DNA of 64,000 nucleotides, from assembly GCA_003506435.1 (NCBI GenBank), contig DOAQ01000046.1:186001-250000 (forward strand). The letters run 5' to 3'. The stretch's first letter is position 1. Each line of letters starts with the position of its first letter. Below are positions 14,248-22,143 of this stretch, piece by piece. This stretch comes from Prolixibacteraceae bacterium (GTDB lineage Bacteria > Bacteroidota > Bacteroidia > Bacteroidales > Prolixibacteraceae). The notes below the pieces were generated by a model. It was not told the origin of the DNA and did no database searches. It worked only from the letters and a program-made list of their open reading frames with translations. The position numbers were made by a program, and so were the translations under genes.

Positions 14248-14252
14248 TTGCT

Positions 14253-14438
14253 ATGCCTGAAACTTCAATTATTATTGTTGCTATCCTTCTTTTTATTTTG
14301 TTTCGTGAATTATTTACCTGGTATTTGAAACAAAATAAGATAGTAGAGCAAAACGACGAGATAATACGTTTATTGAAAAAAATAGCTAACGAGCCCCGCG
14401 AATTTAAGGATTCAAAATGGTGGCAAATTTGGAAATAA
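14253..14438 (+). CDS. Small membrane protein with coiled coil
   Basis: The 61-residue protein has a membrane helix (about residues 5-22) followed by a polar helix with heptads (KQNKIVEQNDEIIRLLKKIA). It starts 5 bp after the previous stop and is probably translated with it. It converges with the leftward gene at 14444. Function unknown; it may pair with the preceding membrane protein. Confidence 0.5.
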   Translation: MPETSIIIVAILLFILFRELFTWYLKQNKIVEQNDEIIRLLKKIANEPREFKDSKWWQIWK

Positions 14439-14443
14439 GTTGT

Positions 14444-14505
14444 TTACGTCCGTTTACCATGAACGCTGGAATACGCTTTTTGAATAAAATCTTTTGATAA
14501 TTCAA
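14444..14505 (-). repeat. 62-bp direct repeat, copy 1
   Basis: This segment matches 15255-15316 at 57 of 62 positions by direct comparison. Both copies have the same orientation, both start at a gene's stop codon, and both encode that gene's C-terminal tail. They bracket the rightward gene at 14785-15240. Confidence 0.85.
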
Positions 14506-14764
14506 TATCAAACTGGCTTATTATAGCGTGTTTGTGTTGGTTGCTTTTAAACGCTACCAACTTGTTTTTAGGTGCAATTGTGCTATGACATAATGTATTT
14601 TCGTCGTTCAAACAATTGCACGACATTTCTAAGATTACACGAATTCCCGAAACTGCCATTTCAATTTCGTCGGGTTTAAGTTGTTTGTTTTCTATTCGCT
14701 TTAAAATGCTTTTTGTGGTGGTTTTATAAAGCGCTACGCAGTCGGATAATTTTGTTTTTTGCAT
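14444..14764 (-). CDS. Hypothetical protein with repeated C-terminal tail, copy 1
   Basis: The product is 106 residues from ATG 14764 (MQKTKLSDC); a longer frame runs into the divergent gene and was rejected. The body has a helix-rich N-terminal half and a short CNC...C cluster in the middle. The last 19 residues, ELSKDFIQKAYSSVHGKRT, are nearly the same as the end of the gene at 15255-15545, although the rest of the two proteins is unrelated. The tail is encoded by a 62-bp direct repeat. Function unknown. Confidence 0.5.
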   Translation of the reverse strand: MQKTKLSDCVALYKTTTKSILKRIENKQLKPDEIEMAVSGIRVILEMSCNCLNDENTLCHSTIAPKNKLVAFKSNQHKHAIISQFDIELSKDFIQKAYSSVHGKRT

Positions 14765-14784
14765 GATCGTTTTTATTAATATAT

Positions 14785-15240
14785 ATGGAAGAAAAATACA
14801 AGGCAAAACTAAAAGACTTAATTCTTCAGAATATTTCTGAAAAACGAACTTATGTGTCTCGTATTTCTGAAGAATTAAACGTCGATTTTGATACTGTTTG
14901 GTCTCTTTGTTCTGAAATTTCCCGCGATGGTTATATTAACGAACGCGAACAAATAACAAAAAACACCAGGAATAAAGCTGTTGAGATTACCCCCGACGGA
15001 AAATTGTTTTACAATTCGTCGTCGTATTCTTGTTTATATCGTGGTATTCTTTTAAAAAAAACCCAGTCGTATATGGTTAAAATTAAAGATACTACGTTTA
15101 AAATAATTACTATAATTATTATGGCTTCATCTGTCATTGCTGTTGTCTATTTTGGTTTAAAAAATAATTCAAAAGATAAAGAAATTGAACGTCTGAAAAA
15201 ACAAATTGAATTACTGCAGAATAAATCATCTGAAAAATAA
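14785..15240 (+). CDS. Membrane-anchored winged-helix protein
   Basis: A 151-residue protein of unusual architecture. Residues about 10-70 look like a winged helix (ILQNISEKRTYVSRISEELN, then VWSLCSEISRDGYI and a charged wing). A membrane helix follows at about 105-125 (IITIIIMASSVIAVVYFGL), and the C-terminus is a coiled coil (KDKEIERLKKQIELLQNK). The DNA-binding-type domain would face the cytoplasm. Membrane-bound regulators are known, but this small arrangement is not one I recognise. The gene is bracketed by the 62-bp direct repeats, which suggests it was inserted as a module. Confidence 0.6.
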   Translation: MEEKYKAKLKDLILQNISEKRTYVSRISEELNVDFDTVWSLCSEISRDGYINEREQITKNTRNKAVEITPDGKLFYNSSSYSCLYRGILLKKTQSYMVKIKDTTFKIITIIIMASSVIAVVYFGLKNNSKDKEIERLKKQIELLQNKSSEK

Positions 15241-15254
15241 ATTCTATGATTTGG

Positions 15255-15316
15255 TTACGTCCGTTTACGATGAACGCTGGACTTCACTTTCTGAATAAAA
15301 TCTTTTGATAATTCAA
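15255..15316 (-). repeat. 62-bp direct repeat, copy 2
   Basis: Second copy of the segment at 14444-14505, with five differences visible by eye and the same orientation, again running inward from the stop codon of a leftward gene. Confidence 0.85.
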
Positions 15317-15545
15317 ATTTGCACTCTTTTCGTTCGAACAATTTACACCCAAATCCGCCACGGGTAACCAGCATTGTGTATCCCGGCTCAAACATGTTTA
15401 TTATACTGTGTTCGGTGAATTGGTTTTTAAATGCGATTTGTTTTGATCCGATTGCTGCGGTACAAAATCCCACATCTTTGCTAAAATTAAATTGTTCCTG
15501 TTCGTTTTTCCAGTGGCGGCACTGGCGGCATGTGTTTGCTCTCAT
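15255..15545 (-). CDS. Small Cys-rich protein with repeated C-terminal tail, copy 2
   Basis: The product is 96 residues from ATG 15545 (MRANTCRQCRHW); longer starts overlap the upstream gene. CRQCRHW near the N-terminus, plus GFCTAAIG and FGCKLFE later, give a CxxC...C...C pattern common in small phage zinc-binding proteins. The last 19 residues, ELSKDFIQKVKSSVHRKRT, repeat the tail of the protein at 14444-14764. Function unknown. Confidence 0.55.
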   Translation of the reverse strand: MRANTCRQCRHWKNEQEQFNFSKDVGFCTAAIGSKQIAFKNQFTEHSIINMFEPGYTMLVTRGGFGCKLFERKECKFELSKDFIQKVKSSVHRKRT

Positions 15546-15675
15546 TGTGTTTCGTTTTTGCATTAGTATATCTTTCCATGTACTCCAAAATGTACATTTT
15601 TTGTTCGTCATTTAATTTTATACGATCGGGCATGCATTCAATCATGTGATTGTATAATTCTTCTCTTAAGTCCAT
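15487..15675 (-). CDS. Small acidic phage protein (62 aa)
   Basis: The 62-residue frame from ATG 15675 overlaps the start of the next leftward gene by 59 bp. The N-terminal 40 residues are a plausible helical domain (MDLREELYNHMIECM, then LNDEQKMYILEYMERYTN); the C-terminal 20 residues lie in the overlap. Evidence is limited to coding-like composition and position. Function unknown. Confidence 0.4.
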   Translation of the reverse strand: MDLREELYNHMIECMPDRIKLNDEQKMYILEYMERYTNAKTKHNESKHMPPVPPLEKRTGTI

Positions 15676-15706
15676 TTGTTTCTATTAATATATCGCTAAA
15701 ACGAAA

Positions 15707-15728
15707 AAATCCCGGCTCTCCGGGATTT
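15707..15728 (-). terminator. Terminator of the integrase gene
   Basis: AAATCCCGG (15707-15715), loop CTCT, CCGGGATTT (15720-15728) form a perfect 9-bp stem. Read on the minus strand, the stem is followed by a T run. It lies 60 bp after the integrase stop codon. Confidence 0.75.
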
Positions 15729-15788
15729 CGTATGTACGAAAACAAAATTGTTTGTTCATGGTATTGAACTGGACTTTAATATATCGCC

Positions 15789-17087
15789 TCAACTAAAAAA
15801 CGGATGCGCGGCCAGCAATTGCGCGTTTTCTTCCTGGCTGATGCGTATGTATCGCATAAACGATCGTTCGGTGCGGTGCCCTGTTATTTTCATTATCGAT
15901 ATGGCTGGTATTCCTGCTTTGTACATATTGGTGGCGCCGCTGCGCCGGGCAGTGTGGGTGCTTACCAGCTTGTATTTAGGGTGGGTGCGCTCTACCAGAT
16001 GGCCGCCTTCGGTGCGTGCAGTGCTTACCTCGGCGGTAATGCCTACCAACTGGCATACTTCTTTAATGTGTTTGTTTATCTTTTGCTCCGATATGGGCGT
16101 GTCGATGGCAAAGCCGCTTTCTATGATCTGCCGTACTACCGGGTGTATTGGTATCACTATATCTTCGTTTTTTCCGCGCCCTTTGCGGGGCCGTATGCGT
16201 ATCATTCCCGACTGTATGTTTACTTCTTTCAGCCGGTTGAAGTCGGATACTCTCAAGGCGGTAAATGCGCCTATCAGGAACTTGTTTTTAGCGGTGTTCA
16301 TGGCGTCGGCTTTGCGCTGTAGGTTTTCGAGGCGCGTATCGGCGCTCAGTGCTTTTATATTGTCGGGCGTGGCGGTAAATGCGTGTATACTTAACAGCTC
16401 GGCCATCGACAGGTAAACGGTGTCCGATTGTTCGGCGTCGGTTTTAAATTCACGGTTACGGTAGCTGAAATTTTCGTGCAAACGGTTGCGGCTTTCGGGC
16501 CCCGATTCGCGCAATACTTTTTTTATACATTTTACCAGCGACCCGATGTAATTGAGCGAATAGTATTTTTCGGGTTCTCCTTTTGCCGGACGGTATTTGC
16601 GGCGCAGGATCCAGCGTTTAAAATTGTCGTAGAAATAAACGTCGACCGCGTCGAACGTGAGGCGCGTATTAAAAGCATCCTGGTATTTCAACATGTATTT
16701 ATAAGCCATGTTGTACTTATTATACGTTTCCCAATGATAATTGGCATTGGTGAAATACTTGTAAAAAAAATCGGTGAAACTTTCGGTTTTAGTAGGGTTA
16801 GTGTCGCCACTTTTGGCGGCTTTTATCTCGGCGGGTGTGGGGTGGCGGCGCTCTATAAGGCAGCGGTTAAAGAGTTCCATCATCTGTATCTCGAAAGTCG
16901 ACAACTGTATATTGATGATCTCCGATTCGGGGTATTCGGCTGTTTCGCGAACCCTCCGCTTGTTCCAATATCGTACCTCAACTGATACGCCTGTCGTTAT
17001 TTTATAGGGCTTGCCCTTGTGATTGATAACGGCAAATACCGAGCTTTTATCCTTACCCGGATTGGCTAAAAAATAGTTTGTTTTCAT
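15789..17087 (-). CDS. int: Prophage tyrosine recombinase/integrase
   Basis: The 432-residue protein has an N-terminal arm-type DNA-binding region (about 1-80), a SAM-like core-binding domain (about 105-205) and a C-terminal catalytic domain. The catalytic residues are visible: Arg in FTALRVSDF (about residue 290), HTARRSGATN with the H-x-x-R pair, TGHRTERSF, and the nucleophile Tyr in FMRYIRI near the end. This is the phage/ICE integrase type common in Bacteroidota. It integrates and excises the element at att sites. It is the last gene before host sucB, so the right attachment site should lie in 17088-17370. Confidence 0.93.
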   Translation of the reverse strand: MKTNYFLANPGKDKSSVFAVINHKGKPYKITTGVSVEVRYWNKRRVRETAEYPESEIINIQLSTFEIQMMELFNRCLIERRHPTPAEIKAAKSGDTNPTKTESFTDFFYKYFTNANYHWETYNKYNMAYKYMLKYQDAFNTRLTFDAVDVYFYDNFKRWILRRKYRPAKGEPEKYYSLNYIGSLVKCIKKVLRESGPESRNRLHENFSYRNREFKTDAEQSDTVYLSMAELLSIHAFTATPDNIKALSADTRLENLQRKADAMNTAKNKFLIGAFTALRVSDFNRLKEVNIQSGMIRIRPRKGRGKNEDIVIPIHPVVRQIIESGFAIDTPISEQKINKHIKEVCQLVGITAEVSTARTEGGHLVERTHPKYKLVSTHTARRSGATNMYKAGIPAISIMKITGHRTERSFMRYIRISQEENAQLLAAHPFFS

Positions 17088-17370
17088 ACATCACCAAAGT
17101 TACTATTTGGTAACTTATTTGGCAATGTTTTTTTGTATAATTCTACAATCTTTATAATTGTTTTATTTTGTAAGTGCTTGTATTTGGCGGCTTTTGGTTA
17201 ATACAATGGTGGTTTGTGATGGGTTTGCATGGGCTTGTTCTGGGCACTGAAGTAGAAATCAAATCAAAAGCGCTTAAATCGTTGAATTTAAGCGCTTTTG
17301 ATTTAAAGGAGAAATGACATTTATTTCTGAATCTCAAGTTGTTTCCAGATTTACTTTAAAGCTTCTTCAT
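17088..17370. other. Element-host boundary region, probable attR
   Basis: No gene is visible in this AT-rich stretch between the integrase start and the sucB stop. The host side holds the sucAB terminator palindrome. The att core cannot be named because its partner copy would be left of the window or at the array junction. No tRNA is present here, so integration is intergenic (inference). Confidence 0.35.
17261..17304 (-). terminator. Large palindromic terminator downstream of sucAB
   Basis: A perfect 19-bp inverted repeat (17261-17279 and 17286-17304) around a 6-nt loop. The arms contain AAAGCGCTTAAAT and its complement. It is 67 bp after the sucB stop. There is no long T run, so it could also act as an mRNA-stabilising hairpin or an att-associated site. 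Confidence 0.6.
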
Positions 17371-18639
17371 TTAAATTCCCAGTAATATTTCCTCCGGATT
17401 CCGGCCTGCCGTTAGCAGCGAAGCCGGGTTTTCAATCAATTGTTTTACTTTCACAAGGAAACCAACTGAATCTTTCCCGTCAATGATGCGGTGGTCATAC
17501 GAAAGCGCCACGTACATCATTGGGCGGATCACAACCTGCCCATCAACTGCCACCGGGCGGTCAACAATGTTATGCATGCCCAGAATGGCCGATTGCGGCG
17601 GGTTGATGATCGGAGTCGAAAGCAGCGAACCAAACGTACCTCCATTAGTAATGGTAAAAGTTCCTCCGGTCAGCTCTGCCACCGATATTTTTTTGTTGCG
17701 GGCTTTTTCTGCCAGCTCTTTAATTTCCAGTTCAATCTGCGGAATGGTTTTGCTTTCGGCATTCCGAATAATCGGAACCATCAGCCCTTTTGGTGTTTGC
17801 ACAGCAATGCCAATATCTGCATAATCGAGAGTCAGTATTTCGTCGCCGTCGATTTGTGAATTAATGCTCGGATGAAATTTAATTGCCTCGGCTACCGCCT
17901 TGGTAAAAAACGACATAAACCCCAGTTTAAAGCCATGTTTTTCAACAAATTGCTGCTGATATTTTTGCCGGATATCCATTACCTTGCTCATGTCGATCTC
18001 GTTGAACGTAGTGAGCATAGCCGTTTCATTTTTAACAGCGACCAACCGTTCGCTCAACTTGCGGCGCAGCGCCGACATGCGTTCCCGTTTCTCATCTCGT
18101 GAAAAGTCGGCCGTTTGCAACAGAAGCTTTGTCGCTGATAAGTTTACAACCGCTTCCACATCTTTTTTCGAAAGTCGCCGTAACCCGTTGATCACATCGT
18201 CAACCGACAGGTGATATTCATCCATCATGTTTTGGGCAACCGACGTAACTTTTATTCTCGAACCGTCATCATGCTTCTCTTCTGCGATCGCCTCTTTTGC
18301 TGAACTGCCTACTGCCTCCTGCGACTGAACACTTGATTTTTGATCTTCGATTTTCGATACTGGTTTCACGGTGGCCTTTTCCTTTGTTTGACCTTGAACT
18401 TCCACCGAAGTATCGATGGTGCAGACGATACTACCCACGGCCACCCTCTCGCCTTCCTGTACTTTAAAACTAACTTTTCCATCGGCATCGGCGACAATAG
18501 TAAGGGTTGCTTTGTCTGATTCCACCTCGGCAATTTCATCTCCTTTGCTTATCACCGAACCTTCTTCAACAAGCCACTTGCCAAGTTCAACTTCAGTGAT
18601 TGATTCACCCGGACTGGGTATTTTTATTTCGATGATCAT
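17371..18639 (-). CDS. sucB: 2-oxoglutarate dehydrogenase E2, dihydrolipoyl succinyltransferase
   Basis: This is the E2 core of the 2-oxoglutarate dehydrogenase complex of the TCA cycle, transferring succinyl from lipoyl-lysine to CoA in the cytoplasm. The 422-residue product has an N-terminal lipoyl domain with the modified lysine in EVESDKATLT (about residue 43), an Ala/Glu/Lys-rich linker, a peripheral subunit-binding domain (about 125-165) and a catalytic domain ending with DHRIIDGKDSVGFL, which carries the active His and Asp. It starts 6 bp after the sucA stop, so both are one operon. The E3 gene is not in the window. Confidence 0.96.
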   Translation of the reverse strand: MIIEIKIPSPGESITEVELGKWLVEEGSVISKGDEIAEVESDKATLTIVADADGKVSFKVQEGERVAVGSIVCTIDTSVEVQGQTKEKATVKPVSKIEDQKSSVQSQEAVGSSAKEAIAEEKHDDGSRIKVTSVAQNMMDEYHLSVDDVINGLRRLSKKDVEAVVNLSATKLLLQTADFSRDEKRERMSALRRKLSERLVAVKNETAMLTTFNEIDMSKVMDIRQKYQQQFVEKHGFKLGFMSFFTKAVAEAIKFHPSINSQIDGDEILTLDYADIGIAVQTPKGLMVPIIRNAESKTIPQIELEIKELAEKARNKKISVAELTGGTFTITNGGTFGSLLSTPIINPPQSAILGMHNIVDRPVAVDGQVVIRPMMYVALSYDHRIIDGKDSVGFLVKVKQLIENPASLLTAGRNPEEILLGI

Positions 18640-18645
18640 GGTTGA

Positions 18646-21384
18646 TTATTTGATTTTTACTAAACTTTTGTCTGCAAATATACGGTCCAAAATCGATTTC
18701 AGCCGCTTGTTGTGCTGCGTCAGCAGCCCTCCGGCCGGACTGGCGCTTTCGGGACGTGCAACCGGCGTTATTTTTAGTTTACTGAGTTTTTTCGAAACAA
18801 ATGGCCAAGCACCCATATTTTCGGGTTCGTCCTGCGCCCAAATGATTGTTTCAGTTTTACTATATTTCTGAACAATCTCCATTATTTTCTTTTCAGGAAG
18901 AGGGAACAACTGCTCTACACGGACAATTGCAATGTTGAAACTTGCGGTTTCAGTTTTTTGCTTTACAAGGTCGTAATACAATCTTCCGGAAGTAAACACA
19001 AGTTTTGTTATCTGCTCCGGATTGGTCGTCAAATCATCAATCACTTCCTGAAAATGTCCGTTAGCCAGTTCTTCAACAGAACTGAGTACCTGCGAATGAC
19101 GCAGCAAACTTTTGGGCGTAAATACAATCAATGGCAAACGGTAGTTCCACTTCAGATGGCGACGGATTAAATGATACATGTTAGCCGGAGTTGTGGGCAC
19201 GACAACCTGCATATTGTTGCTTGCTGCAAGCGCAAGGAAGCGTTCGATGCGCCCGCTCGAATGTTCCGGTCCCTGCCCTTCGTAACCGTGTGGCAAATAC
19301 AAGACAAGGTTGTTCATCAGCCCCCATTTTTCAGATGCCGAAGCAATGTACTGATCAATGATCACCTGGGCCACATTATGGAAGTCGCCAAACTGGGCTT
19401 CCCAAACAGTCAGCGCATTGGGCTGGGCCAGTGCATAACCATATTCAAAACCCATTACGCCATATTCCGAAAGAGGTGAGTTGAAAATATTAAATTCAGC
19501 CTGATTATCGGCAATATGTTTCAATGGATAATATTTCCCGGAACCGTCTTCATACACATAGGTAGCATGTCGGTGAGCAAAAGTTCCCCGTTCGCTGTCC
19601 TGTCCGCTCACCCGCACCGGATGACCTTCCGTGAGTAATGTTCCGTAGGCAAGCAGTTCAGCCATTGCCCAGTCAAGCCGGTCGTCAAGTATCATTGTGC
19701 GACGGTCCTCCAAAATACGGTTCAGCTTTTTATAAAAAGTTTGATGTGTGGGCAACGTGTACAATTTTTCTGCTATTGCTTTCAGTCGGACGACAGGTAC
19801 TCCTGTATCCGTTTTAACAAATAAATCGGCATGCCGTGTCACCTCAAAATTATGGCATTCTTCAACCAGAAAATTGCGGATATTCAGTTTTTCAATCTGC
19901 TCCGATTCTTTGTATTTTTCTTCCAGAAACTGTTCGAATTCGTGAACATCCCGACGACTTTCTTCCCTGTTTAGAATACCCAGTTCATCCAGCTTTTCAG
20001 CATAAATATCACGGGGGTTTTTGTGTTTCTCAATGGCCTCGTAAAGCAAAGGCTGGGTAAAACGGGGTTCGTCGCCTTCATTATGCCCGTATTTACGGTA
20101 ACAGAGAATATCGACAAACACGTCGGAATGAAATTCCTGCCGGAAATCCATTGCCAGTTTGATGGTATAGATCAGCGCTTCCACATCGTCGCCGTTCACA
20201 TGAAATACAGGCGAACGGGTTACTTTGGCCACATCGGTACAATAGGTACTCGAACGGGCATCAAGATAGTTGGTGGTAAAACCTACCTGATTATTAATTA
20301 CCAGATGGATCGTTCCCCCGGTTTTATAGCCGTCGAGCTGCGACATCTGGATCACTTCGTAAACAACTCCCTGGGTAGCAATGGCTGCATCACCGTGAAT
20401 AACAATTGGCGCTACTTTGCAAAAATCACCACCGTATGCCGAATCGATCCGCGAACGCACCATCCCCTGAACAATCGGTGATACCGTTTCGAGATGAGAG
20501 GGGTTCGGCATCAGTTTCAGTTTGATTGGTTTTCCCGAATCGGCAGTTACTTCGCCTTCGTAACCCAAATGATATTTTACATCGCCCAGTGAAATTTCTT
20601 CCTCGTATTCAGTTCCGTAAAATTCCTTAAAAATATTTTTATAGGGTTTTTGCAGAATATTTGCCAACACATTCAAACGTCCTCGATGTGCCATGCCAAT
20701 AATGAATTCTTCAATTCCCAGCTCCGAACCGCGCTCAATTACTGCGTCCATAGCCGGAATCAGTGTTTCAGCGCCTTCCAGTGAGAAGCGTTTCTGACCT
20801 ACAAATTTTTTATGAATAAAATTTTCGAAACCAACGGCAAGTTTCAGGTGATAGAAAATATGTTTTCTCTTTTCATCGGTAAAGCTCTGCGAATTCCGGC
20901 TGCTTTCCATGCGTTGCTGCAACCATTGTACTACTTCGGGCTGTCGCATATACACGTATTCAACACCCACCGATTCACAGTAAGTGGCTTCAAGGTACGC
21001 AACAATATCCGCTAATTTTGCAGGTCCGATACCAATACTGTTCCCGGCCTGAAAAGTGCGTTCAAGGTCTGCCTGTTCCAAACCAAAATTCTCGATGGCA
21101 AGGGTTGGCAAGTATTTTCTCCGGGCACGCACCGGGTTGGTTTTTGTAAAAAGATGACCACGCTGGCGATATCCGTGTATCAGGTTGAGGATGGCAAATT
21201 CCTTATCTATCAATGTAGTATCTTGTTCAGAACTCGGAGATTTAAAATTTCTTCGGGCCAGTTCAAAGCCTTTGAAAAACAATCTCCAGCTTTCGTCTAC
21301 TGATTCCGGATTGCTTAAATATTCCTGATATAGTTCTTCAATAACGGCTATTTCCTGGTTTCCAACCTGCGTAAACTTCTCCAT
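18646..21384 (-). CDS. sucA: 2-oxoglutarate dehydrogenase E1
   Basis: This is the thiamine-diphosphate-dependent E1 that decarboxylates 2-oxoglutarate. The 912-residue length is typical. The N-terminal segment YLSNPESVDESWRLFF is the E2-binding tail motif. Family signatures include EFIIGMAHRGRLNVL (about 223-237), VIHGDAAIATQGVVYE for the Mg/ThDP site, INNQVGFTT, and PHGYEGQGPEHSS (about 700). It is the first gene of the leftward sucA-sucB operon and is divergent from the Rieske lipoprotein gene across a 220-bp gap. No anomaly was seen. Confidence 0.97.
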   Translation of the reverse strand: MEKFTQVGNQEIAVIEELYQEYLSNPESVDESWRLFFKGFELARRNFKSPSSEQDTTLIDKEFAILNLIHGYRQRGHLFTKTNPVRARRKYLPTLAIENFGLEQADLERTFQAGNSIGIGPAKLADIVAYLEATYCESVGVEYVYMRQPEVVQWLQQRMESSRNSQSFTDEKRKHIFYHLKLAVGFENFIHKKFVGQKRFSLEGAETLIPAMDAVIERGSELGIEEFIIGMAHRGRLNVLANILQKPYKNIFKEFYGTEYEEEISLGDVKYHLGYEGEVTADSGKPIKLKLMPNPSHLETVSPIVQGMVRSRIDSAYGGDFCKVAPIVIHGDAAIATQGVVYEVIQMSQLDGYKTGGTIHLVINNQVGFTTNYLDARSSTYCTDVAKVTRSPVFHVNGDDVEALIYTIKLAMDFRQEFHSDVFVDILCYRKYGHNEGDEPRFTQPLLYEAIEKHKNPRDIYAEKLDELGILNREESRRDVHEFEQFLEEKYKESEQIEKLNIRNFLVEECHNFEVTRHADLFVKTDTGVPVVRLKAIAEKLYTLPTHQTFYKKLNRILEDRRTMILDDRLDWAMAELLAYGTLLTEGHPVRVSGQDSERGTFAHRHATYVYEDGSGKYYPLKHIADNQAEFNIFNSPLSEYGVMGFEYGYALAQPNALTVWEAQFGDFHNVAQVIIDQYIASASEKWGLMNNLVLYLPHGYEGQGPEHSSGRIERFLALAASNNMQVVVPTTPANMYHLIRRHLKWNYRLPLIVFTPKSLLRHSQVLSSVEELANGHFQEVIDDLTTNPEQITKLVFTSGRLYYDLVKQKTETASFNIAIVRVEQLFPLPEKKIMEIVQKYSKTETIIWAQDEPENMGAWPFVSKKLSKLKITPVARPESASPAGGLLTQHNKRLKSILDRIFADKSLVKIK

Positions 21385-21613
21385 AACAACACATTTGGTT
21401 TTTTTAACTGTTCCTAAAAAAATGTTTCATAAGTAAACAATCTTTTCTTTTTATTGTTTGAAATAATATCACTTTTGCTTCACTTCAGTTTTTGCAGGAA
21501 AACACATGATTATTGATGACAAGTTACAAAATGATTTGTTACCAATTGCCAATTCAGGTTTTGCTGCCGGGAATATCAGTTATAAAAATTAAATATTCAC
21601 ACTTAAATTGAAG

Positions 21614-22045
21614 ATGATGGAAAGAAAACAGTTTTTAACACAAATGCTTATTGGAAGCAGCCTTCTTTTAACTGCGCCTGCACTATTCAATTCGTGCAGC
21701 AAAGAGGATGACGACATAAGTGGAGGAAACAACGGGAGCTCCCAAAGTGAAACTACCATTGACCTCTCAGCAAGCGAATACAGCGTTTTATCTGCTGTTG
21801 GCGGATATGCATACAAAAACAACTTCATTGTCATCCGGACAGGTAATACCAGTTATGTGGCCTTGTCGAAGATTTGCACCCACATGGGATGTACCGTCGA
21901 GTATAGCCAATCGGCCAACAACCTGCCATGCCCCTGTCACGGTTCAAAATATACTATCGATGGATCAGTGATCAACGGTCCGGCTACTGCGGCTTTAAAA
22001 AAATACAGTGTGAAGGTCGAAGGGGCATTACTTACAATCAGTTAA
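21614..22045 (+). CDS. Rieske [2Fe-2S] lipoprotein
   Basis: The product is 143 residues from ATG 21614; a TTG 6 bp upstream is also in frame. A lipoprotein signal ends at FNSC (about residues 26-29), followed by an acidic and Ser/Gly linker. The Rieske motifs CTHMGC (about 96-101) and CPCHGS (about 113-118) supply two Cys and two His for the [2Fe-2S] centre. The protein is therefore a membrane-tethered periplasmic electron carrier. It stands alone with no cytochrome bc partner nearby, so the redox partner is unknown. Confidence 0.9.
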   Translation: MMERKQFLTQMLIGSSLLLTAPALFNSCSKEDDDISGGNNGSSQSETTIDLSASEYSVLSAVGGYAYKNNFIVIRTGNTSYVALSKICTHMGCTVEYSQSANNLPCPCHGSKYTIDGSVINGPATAALKKYSVKVEGALLTIS

Positions 22046-22143
22046 CTGAAATAAGCAGAATACAGAACAACAAAAATACAGTAAAGTCAATGTGTAGTTG
22101 AGATTTTATTTGGTAAATTGCATTCATCTTTATATTCTTAAAA

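Noticed and set aside
15748..16416. Long rightward frame opposite the integrase
   Set aside because: It is antisense to a gene with clear catalytic motifs and shows no domain of its own.
15789..17087. Integrase as an integron integrase (IntI)
   Set aside because: The sequence has the N-terminal arm-binding and SAM-like domains of phage/ICE integrases and I see no IntI-specific insert. It therefore does not explain the attC-like array.
1..17087. Complete functional prophage
   Set aside because: No portal, capsid, tail or endolysin gene is visible in the window, and the left end meets a cassette array. Intactness cannot be judged from this window.
17152..17337. 61-codon leftward frame beside the integrase
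   Set aside because: It runs through the 19-bp palindrome and has no coding features.
18416..18871. Rightward frame antisense to the sucA-sucB junction
   Set aside because: It spans two well-defined genes on the other strand.
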